A stretch of 64,000 bases of DNA from Kribbella sandramycini. GTDB lineage: Bacteria > Actinomycetota > Actinomycetes > Propionibacteriales > Kribbellaceae. The notes under the pieces are model-generated. The model saw nothing but the letters and a program-made list of their open reading frames with translations, had not been told where the DNA came from and searched no databases. A program made the position numbers and the translations under genes. The stretch covers positions 310,001 to 374,000 of the forward strand of contig NZ_JABJRC010000002.1 in assembly GCF_013131805.1 (NCBI RefSeq), read 5' to 3'. Of this stretch, positions 26,436 to 35,527 are shown one piece after another. Position 1 is the first letter of the stretch, and every line of letters starts with the position of its first letter.

Positions 26436-27293
26436 ATGGCTCATCCGTACGCACGTGAACTCGGTGACTTCCTGCGCGCCCGCCGCAGCCGGTTGCGGCC
26501 GCAGGACGTCGGGCTGGAGCCCGGCGGCCGGCGCAAGGTGACCGGGCTGCGGCGCGAGGAGCTCGCGCTGCTGGCCGGGCTGAGCACCGACTACTACCAG
26601 CGGATGGAGCAGGGCCGCGAGGTGCGCCCGTCCGACGAGGTCCTCGGCGCGATCGCCGACGCGCTAGGCCTGGACGCCGACGAACGCCGCCACCTCTTCA
26701 CCCTCGCGTACGCCGCGCGCCGGCCCGCCTCCGCGCCGGTCGACCGGACACCCGAGTGGGTACCGGACAGCACCCGGCGGCTGCTCCCGGCGATGGACGT
26801 CCCGGTCGTCGTCCTCGGCCGGCACCTCGACGTCCTCGACTGGAACCCGATGGCCGAGGCGCTGTTCGGCGATCTGAACGCCTTCCCGCCCGAACGGCTG
26901 AACCTGTTGCTGCTGATGTTCGACGAGCAGCAGACCAGCGAATGGCGCTGCCCCGAGTGGGAGAGCCAGGCGCTGCAGTACATCGGCATGATGCGCACCG
27001 CCGTCGCCGCCGACCCCACCCACCCCCGCGCCACCGCGCTCGTCGGCGAGCTCTCGATCCAGAGCGCCGACTTCCGCCGCCTCTGGGCCCTCCACGACAT
27101 CGCCTCGACCACCAGCGGCACCCGCACCTTCCGCACCCCTGAAGTCGGCGAGATCACCCTCGACTGGGACACCTACCCCCTCCCCGGCAACCCCGGCCCC
27201 GTCATGCTCGTCTTCACCGCCGAACCCGAAAGCCCCGATGCCGACCGCCTCCGCCTCCTCGCCTCCCTGCACGCCACCCGCACCGCCACCTGA
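26436..27293 (+). CDS. XRE-family regulator with MmyB-like ligand-binding domain
   Basis: A 285-residue protein. The N-terminal HTH is near residues 10-85 (V-T-G-L-R-R-E-E-L-A-L-L-A-G-L-S and Y-Y-Q-R-M-E-Q-G-R). The MmyB-type domain of about 170 residues follows (L-D-V-L-D-W-N-P-M-A-E-A-L-F and G-T-R-T-F-R-T-P-E-V-G). Such regulators bind a fatty-acid-like ligand and commonly control a divergent enzyme gene. Here the divergent neighbour, 116 bp away, is the frameshifted methyltransferase. Confidence 0.92.
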   Translation: MAHPYARELGDFLRARRSRLRPQDVGLEPGGRRKVTGLRREELALLAGLSTDYYQRMEQGREVRPSDEVLGAIADALGLDADERRHLFTLAYAARRPASAPVDRTPEWVPDSTRRLLPAMDVPVVVLGRHLDVLDWNPMAEALFGDLNAFPPERLNLLLLMFDEQQTSEWRCPEWESQALQYIGMMRTAVAADPTHPRATALVGELSIQSADFRRLWALHDIASTTSGTRTFRTPEVGEITLDWDTYPLPGNPGPVMLVFTAEPESPDADRLRLLASLHATRTAT

Positions 27294-27388
27294 TCGGGCG
27301 AATTGCACGTTCCTGCCAGGGGCTTCGGTTCTGTCGGTGGTGTGCGGCAGAGTTGCGGGGGTCTGCCTGTTGTCGGAGGGAACGCGCT

Positions 27389-30091
27389 GTGAGGCTGTTG
27401 GGACGTGCGGTACCGGTGCTTGTGCTGCTGGGAGGGCTGCTGGGGGCGCCGGGCGCTCAGGCGGCGCCGCCCGAGCCGATGGTTGCCCAGGGCAAGGATT
27501 GGCAGGTGCAGGCGGTTCCCGAGGGGGCTCGGGTGACGTTGCAGCTGGCGAAGCCGCTGCCGGTTCGCGATGCGCTGCCGATCCTGGCGGCCGACGGCGT
27601 TCCGATCGGGGTGGCCCGGCAGTCGCCGGATCAGCGGGTGTTGTCGCTGCTCAGCCCCGACAAGGGATTGCTGAAGGCGAAGAAGATCGAGCTGGTGCAG
27701 CCGGGGCAGGCGAGCGCGAAGGGAGTCTCGGGCGACACGACGGATGCGGAGTGGCTGAAGGCGCCACAGGGGCCTCCGCTGGCGGTCGATCCCGGTGCGC
27801 CGGGCTCGTACGGCGTCCGCACCGCGGAGTACGACCTGGGGGAGCAGGCGGTCTACCTGCCTGGGCTGGAGCGTAAGGCCGAGGTGCTCGGCAAGGTCTA
27901 CACACCGGTCGGTGCGACGGGTAAGCGGCCGTTGGTGGTCTTCCTGCACGGCCGGCACCAGGTTTGTTACGGCGGTCGTCTGGTGCTGGGGATCCGGCCC
28001 TGGCCGTGCGCCGCGGACGAGAAGCCCATCCCGAGCTACCGCGGGTACGACGGCCCGGCGAAGGCGCTCGCGAGTCACGGCTATCAGGTCGTCTCGATCA
28101 GCGCGAATGCGGTGAACGCGAACGACGCCGCGACGTACGACGCGGGCGCCCAGGCGCGGGCCGAGCTGATCCTGCACCACCTCGACCTGTGGAAGCGGTG
28201 GTCGACCACGGGCGGCGGTCCGTTCGGCCGCGCGTACGTCGGCAAGATCGATCTGACCAACATCGGCCTGATGGGGCACTCGCGCGGTGGCGAGGGCGTT
28301 GCACGCGCCGCCGCGCTGAACGCGGACCGCGGCGGGGCGTACGGCGTCCGCGCGGTCCTCCCGCTGGCGCCGACCGACTTCGCCCGAGCGACCGTGCCCG
28401 GTGTCGCGATGAGCGTCATCCTGCCGTACTGCGACGGCGACGTCTCCGACCTGCAGGGCCAGAAGTTCTTCGACGACACCCGGTACTCGGTCACCGGCGA
28501 TGCCGCGCCGCTGTCGACAGTGACCGTGCTGGGCACGAACCACAACTTCTTCAACACCGAGTGGACGCCGGGGCAGTCCGAGGCGCCGTCGTCCGACGAC
28601 TGGTTCGACACCGGCTCGGGTCCGTGCTCGCCGAAGTCCGCGAGCCGGTTGACCGCGGTCGAGCAGCAGGCGGTCGGGACGGCGTACATCGCCGGGTTCT
28701 TCCGGCTGCAGCTCGGTCGCGAGACGGCGCTGCTGCCGTTGCTCGACGGGACGAACAGCCACCCGAAGTCGGCGGGTAAGGCCGTCGTGCGCGTGGTGGC
28801 GCAGGCCGCGGCGGCGACGCGCCGCGATCTACAGCGGTTCGACCAGGAGCTGCCCGCGGGGGCGGTCTCCGGTGCGGCGTCGGCGCGGGTCTGCGCCGGG
28901 GCGGCCGGCCCGGATGGCTGTGTGACGACCGACGAGCCGTGGAACTCGCCGCACTGGGTGAGTGCCGCCTTCGTGCCCGAGGCGCGGACGACGGCGGTCA
29001 CGAAGCTGAGCTGGACGGGGCGTAGCGGGGTGCTGAAGGTCGACGTACCGGCGGCTCAGCGCGACGTCCGCCGGTACGCCGCGCTGTCGTTCCGCGCGGC
29101 TCCGGATCCGGCCGGCGTCCCGAAGTCCGACCTGACCGTGCGGGTGGTGGACGGGCGGGGGCGGTCGGCGTCCATCGCGGTCTCGGCGGTGAGCGACGCG
29201 CTGCTGCGGCTGCCGGGCTCGCCGGGGACGGGGCTGCCCAAGAACCTGCTCCGCACGGTCCGGATCCCGACGGCCTCGTTGCAGGCGGTCGATCTGCGGG
29301 ATGTCCGCTCGATCGAGCTGCGCACCGACCGGCTCGACTCCGGCGCCGTCTTCCTGTCCGACCTGAGCTTCTCGACGCCGAGCCTCGGCCGCTCGGCCCC
29401 GACCACGCTGCCCGAACTGTCGGCATCAAGCGTCCGCGGCACCGTCCAGGAAGGCGACGAGGGCACCCAGACCGTCAACGTCGCGGTCACGCTCTCCCGT
29501 CCGAGCAACCGCCCGGTGACCGTGCACGCCGAGTCGACCGGTGACACCGCGAAGACCGTCGCCGACCTCACGTTCGCCCCCGGCGAGACCCGCAAACAGC
29601 TCCCGCTGACCGTCACGGGCAACCCCCGCGACAGCTTCGACCACTTCTACGTCAGCCTCGTCCTCGCCACCCCACGGGAAGCCCAGCTCGCCAACTCCTT
29701 CGGCACCGTCAAAGTCGCCGACGACGACCCCACCCCGACGATGACGATCAACTCCGCCACCGCCTCCGAACGCGACGGCGTCCTCACCTTCCCCGCCACC
29801 CTCTCCGCCCCCAGCGACGTCTACGTCTACGCCTCCGGCACCGTCGACGACGGCACCGCCACCATCCGCCAGGACTACACCGTCCCCGGCGACCCAGGCA
29901 CCGACCCGCCCAACCGCTTTGTCTTCGCCCTCTTCCAGCCCGGCCAAACCACCACTGAGCTCACCATCGCCCTCACCGACGACACGACACCGGAGCCCAC
30001 CGAGACGCTCACCGTGACCCTCACCGACGCCGAACGCGCCGACATCGCCCTGCCCACGACCCTCACCGGCACCATCACCGACGACGACTAG
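27389..30091 (+). CDS. secreted alpha/beta hydrolase with C-terminal Calx-beta region
   Basis: The 900-residue protein is started at GTG 27389, with GGAGGG upstream. The signal peptide ends near residue 24 (G-A-Q-A-A-P). A lipase-like domain contains V-V-F-L-H-G-R-H (oxyanion region) and the nucleophile motif G-H-S-R-G-G. A cysteine-containing beta domain lies in the middle. The last 200 residues form two Calx-beta-like repeats, each ending with an acidic D-D-D/D-D-D-P turn that would bind calcium. It is probably an extracellular esterase or peptidase; the substrate is unknown. Its stop coincides with the end of a convergent pseudogene. Confidence 0.83.
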   Translation: MRLLGRAVPVLVLLGGLLGAPGAQAAPPEPMVAQGKDWQVQAVPEGARVTLQLAKPLPVRDALPILAADGVPIGVARQSPDQRVLSLLSPDKGLLKAKKIELVQPGQASAKGVSGDTTDAEWLKAPQGPPLAVDPGAPGSYGVRTAEYDLGEQAVYLPGLERKAEVLGKVYTPVGATGKRPLVVFLHGRHQVCYGGRLVLGIRPWPCAADEKPIPSYRGYDGPAKALASHGYQVVSISANAVNANDAATYDAGAQARAELILHHLDLWKRWSTTGGGPFGRAYVGKIDLTNIGLMGHSRGGEGVARAAALNADRGGAYGVRAVLPLAPTDFARATVPGVAMSVILPYCDGDVSDLQGQKFFDDTRYSVTGDAAPLSTVTVLGTNHNFFNTEWTPGQSEAPSSDDWFDTGSGPCSPKSASRLTAVEQQAVGTAYIAGFFRLQLGRETALLPLLDGTNSHPKSAGKAVVRVVAQAAAATRRDLQRFDQELPAGAVSGAASARVCAGAAGPDGCVTTDEPWNSPHWVSAAFVPEARTTAVTKLSWTGRSGVLKVDVPAAQRDVRRYAALSFRAAPDPAGVPKSDLTVRVVDGRGRSASIAVSAVSDALLRLPGSPGTGLPKNLLRTVRIPTASLQAVDLRDVRSIELRTDRLDSGAVFLSDLSFSTPSLGRSAPTTLPELSASSVRGTVQEGDEGTQTVNVAVTLSRPSNRPVTVHAESTGDTAKTVADLTFAPGETRKQLPLTVTGNPRDSFDHFYVSLVLATPREAQLANSFGTVKVADDDPTPTMTINSATASERDGVLTFPATLSAPSDVYVYASGTVDDGTATIRQDYTVPGDPGTDPPNRFVFALFQPGQTTTELTIALTDDTTPEPTETLTVTLTDAERADIALPTTLTGTITDDD

Positions 30092-30850
30092 CCGACGAGT
30101 CTGCGGACAGCGAGCCAGATATCGGCCGGCGGCAGCACCTGCATCATGAACAGCACGGTCAACTCGTTCACCGGTCGATCCAGAAGTTGGTGCCGGCGAC
30201 CCCGCCGCGGCGGGGTCGAGCAGCGGGGCGACGCCGTACCCGAAGCCGCGCCCGGCGTGGCTGTCGTTGGTGTGCCCGGGCAGGTGGCTGAACGATTGCG
30301 TCGCGCCGCCGGGCAGGTGGTTGGCGGTCATCAGCTGGACGGTGCTCAGGGCAAGTAGCCCGCCACCCGCATCAGCGAGCATCCGGACGAAGCGCTGGTA
30401 GTCGGCAGCCGTGGAGTAGAGGCCGTGGCCGCCCGCGACCAACCCGGGGACGTCGTCCAGCGACTCCACCCGGCCGCTGTCCGGGTGGTGCCGATAGAGG
30501 GCGGCGAGCCGGTCGGCGGACGGCCGGTCGAAGCCGGTGCCGGTCATGTCGAGCGGAGCGAAGATCCGGTCTGTCAGGAACACGTCGAACGGCGTGCCGC
30601 TCGCGACCTCGACGACCCGGGCCAGCACATCGGTCGCGCGGGAGTAGTTCCACGCCGTCCCGGGCTCGAACAGCAACGGCAGTTCCGCCGGCCGGTCGCA
30701 GAGTTCGGTGAGCGGGTAGGTATCGCGAGCGCCGAGCATGGCGATCCCGGCGGCCCGGTAGGCGTCGTCGACCGGATTACTCGCCAGGCCGCTGACGGTC
30801 AGACCGGCCGTATGGGTGAGCAGGTGGTGGATCCTGATCGGCTCGCCGAG
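30088..30850 (-). pseudogene. beta-lactamase-like serine hydrolase remnant
   Basis: The minus strand reads L-G-E-P-I-R-I-H-H-L-L-T-H-T-A-G-L, then W-N-Y-S and H-G-L-Y-S-T, hallmarks of class C beta-lactamase/esterase family proteins. The N-terminal part with the catalytic S-x-x-K is absent. Near 30200 the frame breaks: G-V-A-G-T-N-F-W-I-D appears in the next frame. Near 30160 it shifts again to V-N-E-L-T-V-L-F-M-M-Q before a natural stop at 30088. One end deletion plus at least two frameshifts show a dead gene. It is joined directly to a TetR fragment. Confidence 0.8.
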
Positions 30851-30918
30851 CGCCGGGTGACGGCTTCGCGCAACGCCTGCTTGGAGGCGAAGTGCTTGTA
30901 GACCGCGGCATGGCGGGG
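30850..30918 (-). pseudogene. TetR-family HTH fragment
   Basis: Twenty-three codons read P-R-H-A-A-V-Y-K-H-F-A-S-K-Q-A-L-R-E-A-V-T, which matches the recognition-helix end of a TetR DNA-binding domain. The sequence then passes without a gap into the serine hydrolase remnant in another frame. It is a deletion scar between two former genes. The intact TetR gene next to it stops 2 nt upstream of the fragment, so it may also have been part of the rearrangement. Confidence 0.7.
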
Positions 30919-30919
30919 G

Positions 30920-31549
30920 CTACTTGGCGGAGAGTTCGAGGACGGTGGCGAGCCAGTGCTGGTACTGGGGGACGGGCCAGCCGCGGTCGCTGGTGAGGCG
31001 GGCGAAGAGGTGGGGGCCGGTGAGGGCCCACCAGGCGTCGGCGACCGTGAGGGGGTCGGCGTCGGGGGAGAGGAGACCTTCGGCGGCCAGGTGGCAGGCG
31101 AAGGTGCGGAGGCCGGTGAGGCGCTCGGCGTCGGTTTCGGCGACGACCTGGGCGGCGTCGGCGCCGCCGTCCATCAGCACGGCCGCCAGCGGGGCGAGTC
31201 GTTCGTTCACCGAGGTGACGAGGCCGGCGTACGTCTCGAGTTTGGCCTGGATGCCGACGGCCGCGGAGATCTCGCGGGGGACGAAGCCTTCGGTGAGCGG
31301 CTCGTCGTCGCCGGTGCGGGTGGCGTCCCAGACGGCTTTCGCCAGGGCGGCCTTGGGGCCGATCGCCTTGTAGAGCAGCTCGGCCGAGACGCCGGCGCGC
31401 TCGGCGACGGCGTTCATGGTGGTTGCCGCGAAGCCGCGTTCGAGGAACAGGGCCAGGCAGGCGTCGAGGGCGGCGGCGCGCCGGATGCGCGCCTGGTCTC
31501 TACGTCCGGACGAGTCGTAGCGACGACCGGATGCGGTGCTGGTCGGCAA
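30920..31549 (-). CDS. TetR family transcriptional regulator
   Basis: A 209-residue protein from a TTG start at 31549, chosen because AAAGGAGG lies 6 nt upstream. The HTH spans residues 25-70 (F-A-A-T-T-M-N-A-V-A-E-R-A-G-V-S and L-L-Y-K-A-I-G-P-K). The remainder is a ligand-binding helical domain with no specific signature. The pseudogene scar lies immediately downstream. The ABC importer operon upstream is separated by a strong terminator, so control of it is not implied. Confidence 0.88.
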   Translation of the reverse strand: MPTSTASGRRYDSSGRRDQARIRRAAALDACLALFLERGFAATTMNAVAERAGVSAELLYKAIGPKAALAKAVWDATRTGDDEPLTEGFVPREISAAVGIQAKLETYAGLVTSVNERLAPLAAVLMDGGADAAQVVAETDAERLTGLRTFACHLAAEGLLSPDADPLTVADAWWALTGPHLFARLTSDRGWPVPQYQHWLATVLELSAK

Positions 31550-31580
31550 CAGACGCCTCCTTTACCTCTGGTACAGAGCA

Positions 31581-31610
31581 GGAGGGCCACGGCATGCGCC
31601 GTGGCCCTCC
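31581..31610 (-). terminator. terminator of the ABC importer operon
   Basis: GGAGGGCCACGGC and its perfect complement form a 13-bp GC stem around the loop ATGC, 27 nt beyond the substrate-binding protein stop. No long T-run follows, as is common in high-GC actinobacteria. Confidence 0.8.
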
Positions 31611-31636
31611 CGGCTGTGACGTCAGCTAGCTGACGA

Positions 31637-33340
31637 TCAGCTGACCTTCTTGACCCCGATCTGGGTCAGGTCCGGCAGGCCGCCGCTGTTCGGGTCGGCG
31701 ACGACGTTGTCGAGGTTCGAGCCCACGACGTAGACGTTGAGGTCCTGAAGGGTCGGCACGACCGGCGCCGTCTTCATGATCTCGGTGTACAGGTCGGCCA
31801 GACCCTGCTCCACCTTCTCCTTGTCGGACTCCTTGGCGATCTCCGCCATCTTGTCCCAGCCGGCCTGGCTACGGCCGTAGTTGTTCTGCGCGGCCTTGCC
31901 CGGAGCGGTCGCGTCCGGACCGAAGACCGACGGAACGATCGTGGTCAGGCTGGCCCAGTCGTAGCACCAGCCGGCGGTGATCAGGTCGGCCGCAGCGGAG
32001 TCCTGCTGCTGCGTCGAGTAGTAGTTGTCGCCGGGAACCTTCTGGATCTCGACGTTGATGCCGACGTTCTTCCAGGACGCCTGCGCGGCCTCGGCAGCCT
32101 TGGTGGCCAGACCGGAGTCGGCCGTCGCCAGGGTCAGCTTCTCACCCTTGTAGCCGGCTTCCTTCAGCAGCGCCTTGGCCTTCTCCGGGTCGCCCTCCGG
32201 CGGAGCCTTGAAGGTCTCCTCCGGCTGGTAGCCCTGCATGTCCTGCGGGATGACCGAGTCGACGACGGCGGCCAGCCGCTCGCCACCGCGACCGTCACGG
32301 TAGCTCGTCCGGTCGAGGCCGTAGTACAGCGCCTCGCGCAGCTTCTGGTTCTTCAGCAGCGGCTTCTGCTGGTTGAACGCGATGTAGCGGCGGCAGATGT
32401 CCGTGCTCTCGACGAGCCGGTCCTTGACGTTCGCCTGGTTGGTCTTGGCGATGTTCTCCGGCTGCACACCGGCGAAGCTCAGCGAGCTCTGGTCCGCGGC
32501 GCCGTCGGCGATCAGCCGCTGGTCGACCGTGGCCTCGGCGTCACCGAACTTGAAGATGAACTTGTCCGGCAGCGCGGTGCGCACCGGGTCGGTCTTCGCG
32601 TCCCACTCGGTGTTGCGAACCAGCACCAGCTGCTTCTTGCGGGTGTAGGTCTCGATCTTGTACGGACCCGAGGACACCGGCTTGTTGTCGTACTGCGTCT
32701 TGGTGTCCTTGGCCTTCGGGACCGGCGCGAAGATCTTCATCGTCGTGGTGCCGTCGAAGGACGGAACCGCGCGGTTCAGCTTGAAGACGATCGTCTTCTC
32801 GTCCTTGGCCTCGATCGCGGCGCAGCCCTTGCCGCCGTTGTTGTCGCCGACGTACGGGCCCTTGTAGCCCGCGCAGTCCATGTAGTTCTTGCCGTACGGC
32901 GCGCCCTCGGCCATGTCGGCCGCGAACGAGCGCTCGACGTTGTACTTGATGTCGGCCGCGAGGATCGGCGTGCCGTCCTCGTACTTCAGCCCGTCCTTCA
33001 GCGTGAAGGTCCAGGTCTTGAAGTCCGGGGTGGACTCGTAGCTCTCGGCGAGGTCCTTCTCCAGGACGATCTTCTTCGACTTGGCGTCGTAACGGTAGTC
33101 CGTCAGGGTCCGGGTGATCAGCTTGCCGATCATGCCGGAGTCGGTGACGAAGTTACGGGCCGGGTCCAGGTGCTCGGGATCGTTGACCGCGTAGACGGTC
33201 ACCGTTCCGCCCTTGGCGCCGGCGCCCGTGCTCTGCCCGCCGCTCGCCCCGCCGGTGTCGTCCCCGCCGCAGGCGACCGCGGTCAGGGTCAGTGTCACCG
33301 CGGTGGCGATCGCCATCCCGGTGCGCTTGACGTGATCCAT
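31637..33340 (-). CDS. peptide/nickel-type ABC transporter substrate-binding lipoprotein (SBP family 5)
   Basis: A 567-residue lipoprotein with lipobox T-A-V-A-C (Cys24) and a glycine-rich linker. The family 5 fold is recognised from V-N-D-P-E-H-L-D-P-A-R-N, F-T-L-K-D-G-L-K-Y-E-D-G-T-P and the later R-E-A-L-Y-Y-G-L-D-R. It would capture oligopeptides or dipeptides outside the membrane and deliver them to the two permeases encoded upstream. It is the last gene of the operon, 69 nt after the ATPase gene. A small hairpin (CCGCC/GGCGG, 33372-33388) in that gap may stabilise its message. Confidence 0.93.
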   Translation of the reverse strand: MDHVKRTGMAIATAVTLTLTAVACGGDDTGGASGGQSTGAGAKGGTVTVYAVNDPEHLDPARNFVTDSGMIGKLITRTLTDYRYDAKSKKIVLEKDLAESYESTPDFKTWTFTLKDGLKYEDGTPILAADIKYNVERSFAADMAEGAPYGKNYMDCAGYKGPYVGDNNGGKGCAAIEAKDEKTIVFKLNRAVPSFDGTTTMKIFAPVPKAKDTKTQYDNKPVSSGPYKIETYTRKKQLVLVRNTEWDAKTDPVRTALPDKFIFKFGDAEATVDQRLIADGAADQSSLSFAGVQPENIAKTNQANVKDRLVESTDICRRYIAFNQQKPLLKNQKLREALYYGLDRTSYRDGRGGERLAAVVDSVIPQDMQGYQPEETFKAPPEGDPEKAKALLKEAGYKGEKLTLATADSGLATKAAEAAQASWKNVGINVEIQKVPGDNYYSTQQQDSAAADLITAGWCYDWASLTTIVPSVFGPDATAPGKAAQNNYGRSQAGWDKMAEIAKESDKEKVEQGLADLYTEIMKTAPVVPTLQDLNVYVVGSNLDNVVADPNSGGLPDLTQIGVKKVS

Positions 33341-33409
33341 GGTCAGTGTTCCTCTCTTGTCATGACGTGCTCCGCCGGGTCACGGCGGGTGGAAACGTGC
33401 AGGTAAAGG

Positions 33410-34450
33410 TCAGATGACATCCCGTTCCTCTGGGAAATGGCAGGCCACCTGATGATCAGGAGCGCCGATCTGGACCAGTTGCGGCTCCTGATCGGCGCAG
33501 ATCTCCTGCGCCTTCCAGCATCGGGTGCGGAACCGGCATCCCGACGGCGGGTTCAAGGGGCTCGGCACGTCGCCGGTGAGGCGAATCCGGTCCCGGTGGC
33601 TCTCGGCGTCCGGGTCGGCCTCGGGGACCGCCGAAAGCAGGGCGTGGGTGTACGGATGCCGGGCGTGGTTGTAGAGCTCGTCGCGGCCGGCCGTCTCGAC
33701 CACCTTGCCGAGGTACATCACGGCGACCCGGTCGGAGATGTGCCGGATGACCGACAGGTCGTGGGCGATGAACAGGTACGCCAGACCGAACTCGGCCTGC
33801 AGGTCCTCGAGCAGGTTCACGATCTGGGCCTGGATCGACACGTCCAGCGCCGAGACCGGCTCGTCGCAGACGATCAGCCGCGGGTTCAGCGCGAGCGCGC
33901 GGGCCACGCCGATCCGCTGCCGCTGCCCGCCGGAGAACTCGTGCGGGTACCGGTTGTAGTGCTCGGGGTTCAGCCCGACCCGCTCCATCAGCGCCTGGAC
34001 GGCCTTCTTGGTGCCGCCGTCCGACTTCACTTTCTGGATGTCGAACGGCGCCGAGATGATCGCCCCGACCGTCTGCCGCGGGTTCAGCGACGAGAACGGG
34101 TCCTGGAAGATCATCTGGATGTCACGCCGGTACGGACGCATCTTCGTCCGGTTCAGGTGCGTGATGTCGTTGCCCAGGAACTTCAGCGTGCCGCCGGTCG
34201 GCTCGTCGAGTCGCGTGACGAGCCGCCCGGTGGTGGTCTTACCGCACCCGGACTCGCCCACCACGCCGAGCGTCTCGCCGGCGTGGATGGACAGGTCGAC
34301 GCCGTCGACGGCTTTCACCGCTCCGGTCTGGTGCTGGAAGACGATTCCCTGGGTGATCGGGAAATGACGTTGCAGTCCGGTCGCCTCGAGGAGCAGTTCC
34401 CCTCGCGGCTTGACCGGGGTCGCCTGTTCGGCGGATGTCGTCGTACTCAC
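33410..34450 (-). CDS. oligopeptide/dipeptide ABC transporter ATPase (DppF/OppF type)
   Basis: The 346-residue ATPase starts at GTG 34450. Walker A is G-E-S-G-C-G-K-T-T, the signature is F-S-G-G-Q-R-Q-R-I-G, and Walker B is L-I-V-C-D-E-P with the switch His in F-I-A-H-D-L. The C-terminal oligopeptide-transporter extension carries cysteines (C-R-F-R-T-R-C-W-K-A and C-A-D-Q-E-P) that bind an iron-sulfur cluster in characterised relatives. It pairs with the DppD-type ATPase encoded just upstream. Confidence 0.95.
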   Translation of the reverse strand: MSTTTSAEQATPVKPRGELLLEATGLQRHFPITQGIVFQHQTGAVKAVDGVDLSIHAGETLGVVGESGCGKTTTGRLVTRLDEPTGGTLKFLGNDITHLNRTKMRPYRRDIQMIFQDPFSSLNPRQTVGAIISAPFDIQKVKSDGGTKKAVQALMERVGLNPEHYNRYPHEFSGGQRQRIGVARALALNPRLIVCDEPVSALDVSIQAQIVNLLEDLQAEFGLAYLFIAHDLSVIRHISDRVAVMYLGKVVETAGRDELYNHARHPYTHALLSAVPEADPDAESHRDRIRLTGDVPSPLNPPSGCRFRTRCWKAQEICADQEPQLVQIGAPDHQVACHFPEERDVI

Positions 34451-34466
34451 CGGCGCTCCTCGGCCA

Positions 34467-35510
34467 TCACAGGTTCGGCTTGATCTCTTCGGCGAACAGG
34501 CGTTTGCGCTGTCCGGTGTCGATGTGACAGCGCACGCTGTGCCCGTCCTGCCCGATCTGCAGCAGCTCCGGCAGCTCGTTCACACACGACCGGCCCTCGA
34601 CATGGGCCTGCTGGTCGCAGCGCGGCTGGAACGGGCAGCCCTTGGGCAGGTTGATCAGCGACGGCGGAGTGCCCCGGATCGACTTGAGCCGCGCGGAGCC
34701 GGTCTTGTTCACCCGCGGGATCGAGCCGAGCAGACCCCAGGTGTACGGCATCTCGGGCCGGTAGAAGATGTCCCGGACGGCGCCGGTCTCGACCACGCGG
34801 CCGCCGTACATCACGACGACGTTCTCGGTCATCTGCGCGACCACGCCGAGATCGTGGGTGATCATGATGATCGCGGAGTTGAACTCCTTCTGCAGATCCT
34901 GCATCAGGTCCAGGATCTGGGCCTGCACCGTCACGTCGAGCGCCGTCGTCGGCTCGTCCGCGATCAGCAGCGACGGGTCGCACATCAGCGCCATCGCTAT
35001 CATCGCGCGCTGCCGCATACCGCCGGAGAACTGGTGCGGGTAGTCGCTGAACCGCTTGTCCGGCGACGGGATGCCGACCCGGTCGAGCAGCTCCACCGCG
35101 CGCTTGCGGGCGACCGCCTTCGGGGCGTCGTTGTGCACCAGGTAGGCCTCGACCAGCTGGTCGCCGATCCGGTAGAAGGGGTGCATCGCCGACAGCGGGT
35201 CCTGGAAGATCATCGCCATCTGGCGGCCGCGCATCCGGCGGATCTCCGGGACGGACATCCCCACCAGCTCGGCGCCGTCCAGCCAGATCTCACCGGTGAC
35301 CTTGGCCCGGCTGCCCTTGTGCAGACCCATGATCGCCAGGCTGGACACGCTCTTGCCGGAGCCGGACTCGCCGACGATGCCGAGCGTCTGCCCGCGCTCC
35401 AGACTGAAGGACAGACCGTTCACGGCCTTCACCAGGCCGTCGTCGGTCGGGAAATGTACCTGCAGGTCCTTGACCTCCAGGAAGGGCCGGCTCTTCGCCG
35501 ATTCGCTCAC
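34467..35510 (-). CDS. oligopeptide/dipeptide ABC transporter ATPase (DppD/OppD type)
   Basis: About 347 residues from GTG 35510, with AAAGGTGA upstream; a GTG at 35531 overlapping the permease stop is an alternative. Walker A is G-E-S-G-S-G-K-S, the signature is F-S-G-G-M-R-Q-R-A, and Walker B is L-L-I-A-D-E-P. The C-terminal oligopeptide extension includes C-P-F-Q-P-R-C. It is coupled or nearly coupled to the permease upstream and lies 16 nt before the second ATPase gene. Confidence 0.94.
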   Translation of the reverse strand: MSESAKSRPFLEVKDLQVHFPTDDGLVKAVNGLSFSLERGQTLGIVGESGSGKSVSSLAIMGLHKGSRAKVTGEIWLDGAELVGMSVPEIRRMRGRQMAMIFQDPLSAMHPFYRIGDQLVEAYLVHNDAPKAVARKRAVELLDRVGIPSPDKRFSDYPHQFSGGMRQRAMIAMALMCDPSLLIADEPTTALDVTVQAQILDLMQDLQKEFNSAIIMITHDLGVVAQMTENVVVMYGGRVVETGAVRDIFYRPEMPYTWGLLGSIPRVNKTGSARLKSIRGTPPSLINLPKGCPFQPRCDQQAHVEGRSCVNELPELLQIGQDGHSVRCHIDTGQRKRLFAEEIKPNL

Positions 35511-35527
35511 CGCGTCACCTTTACTGT

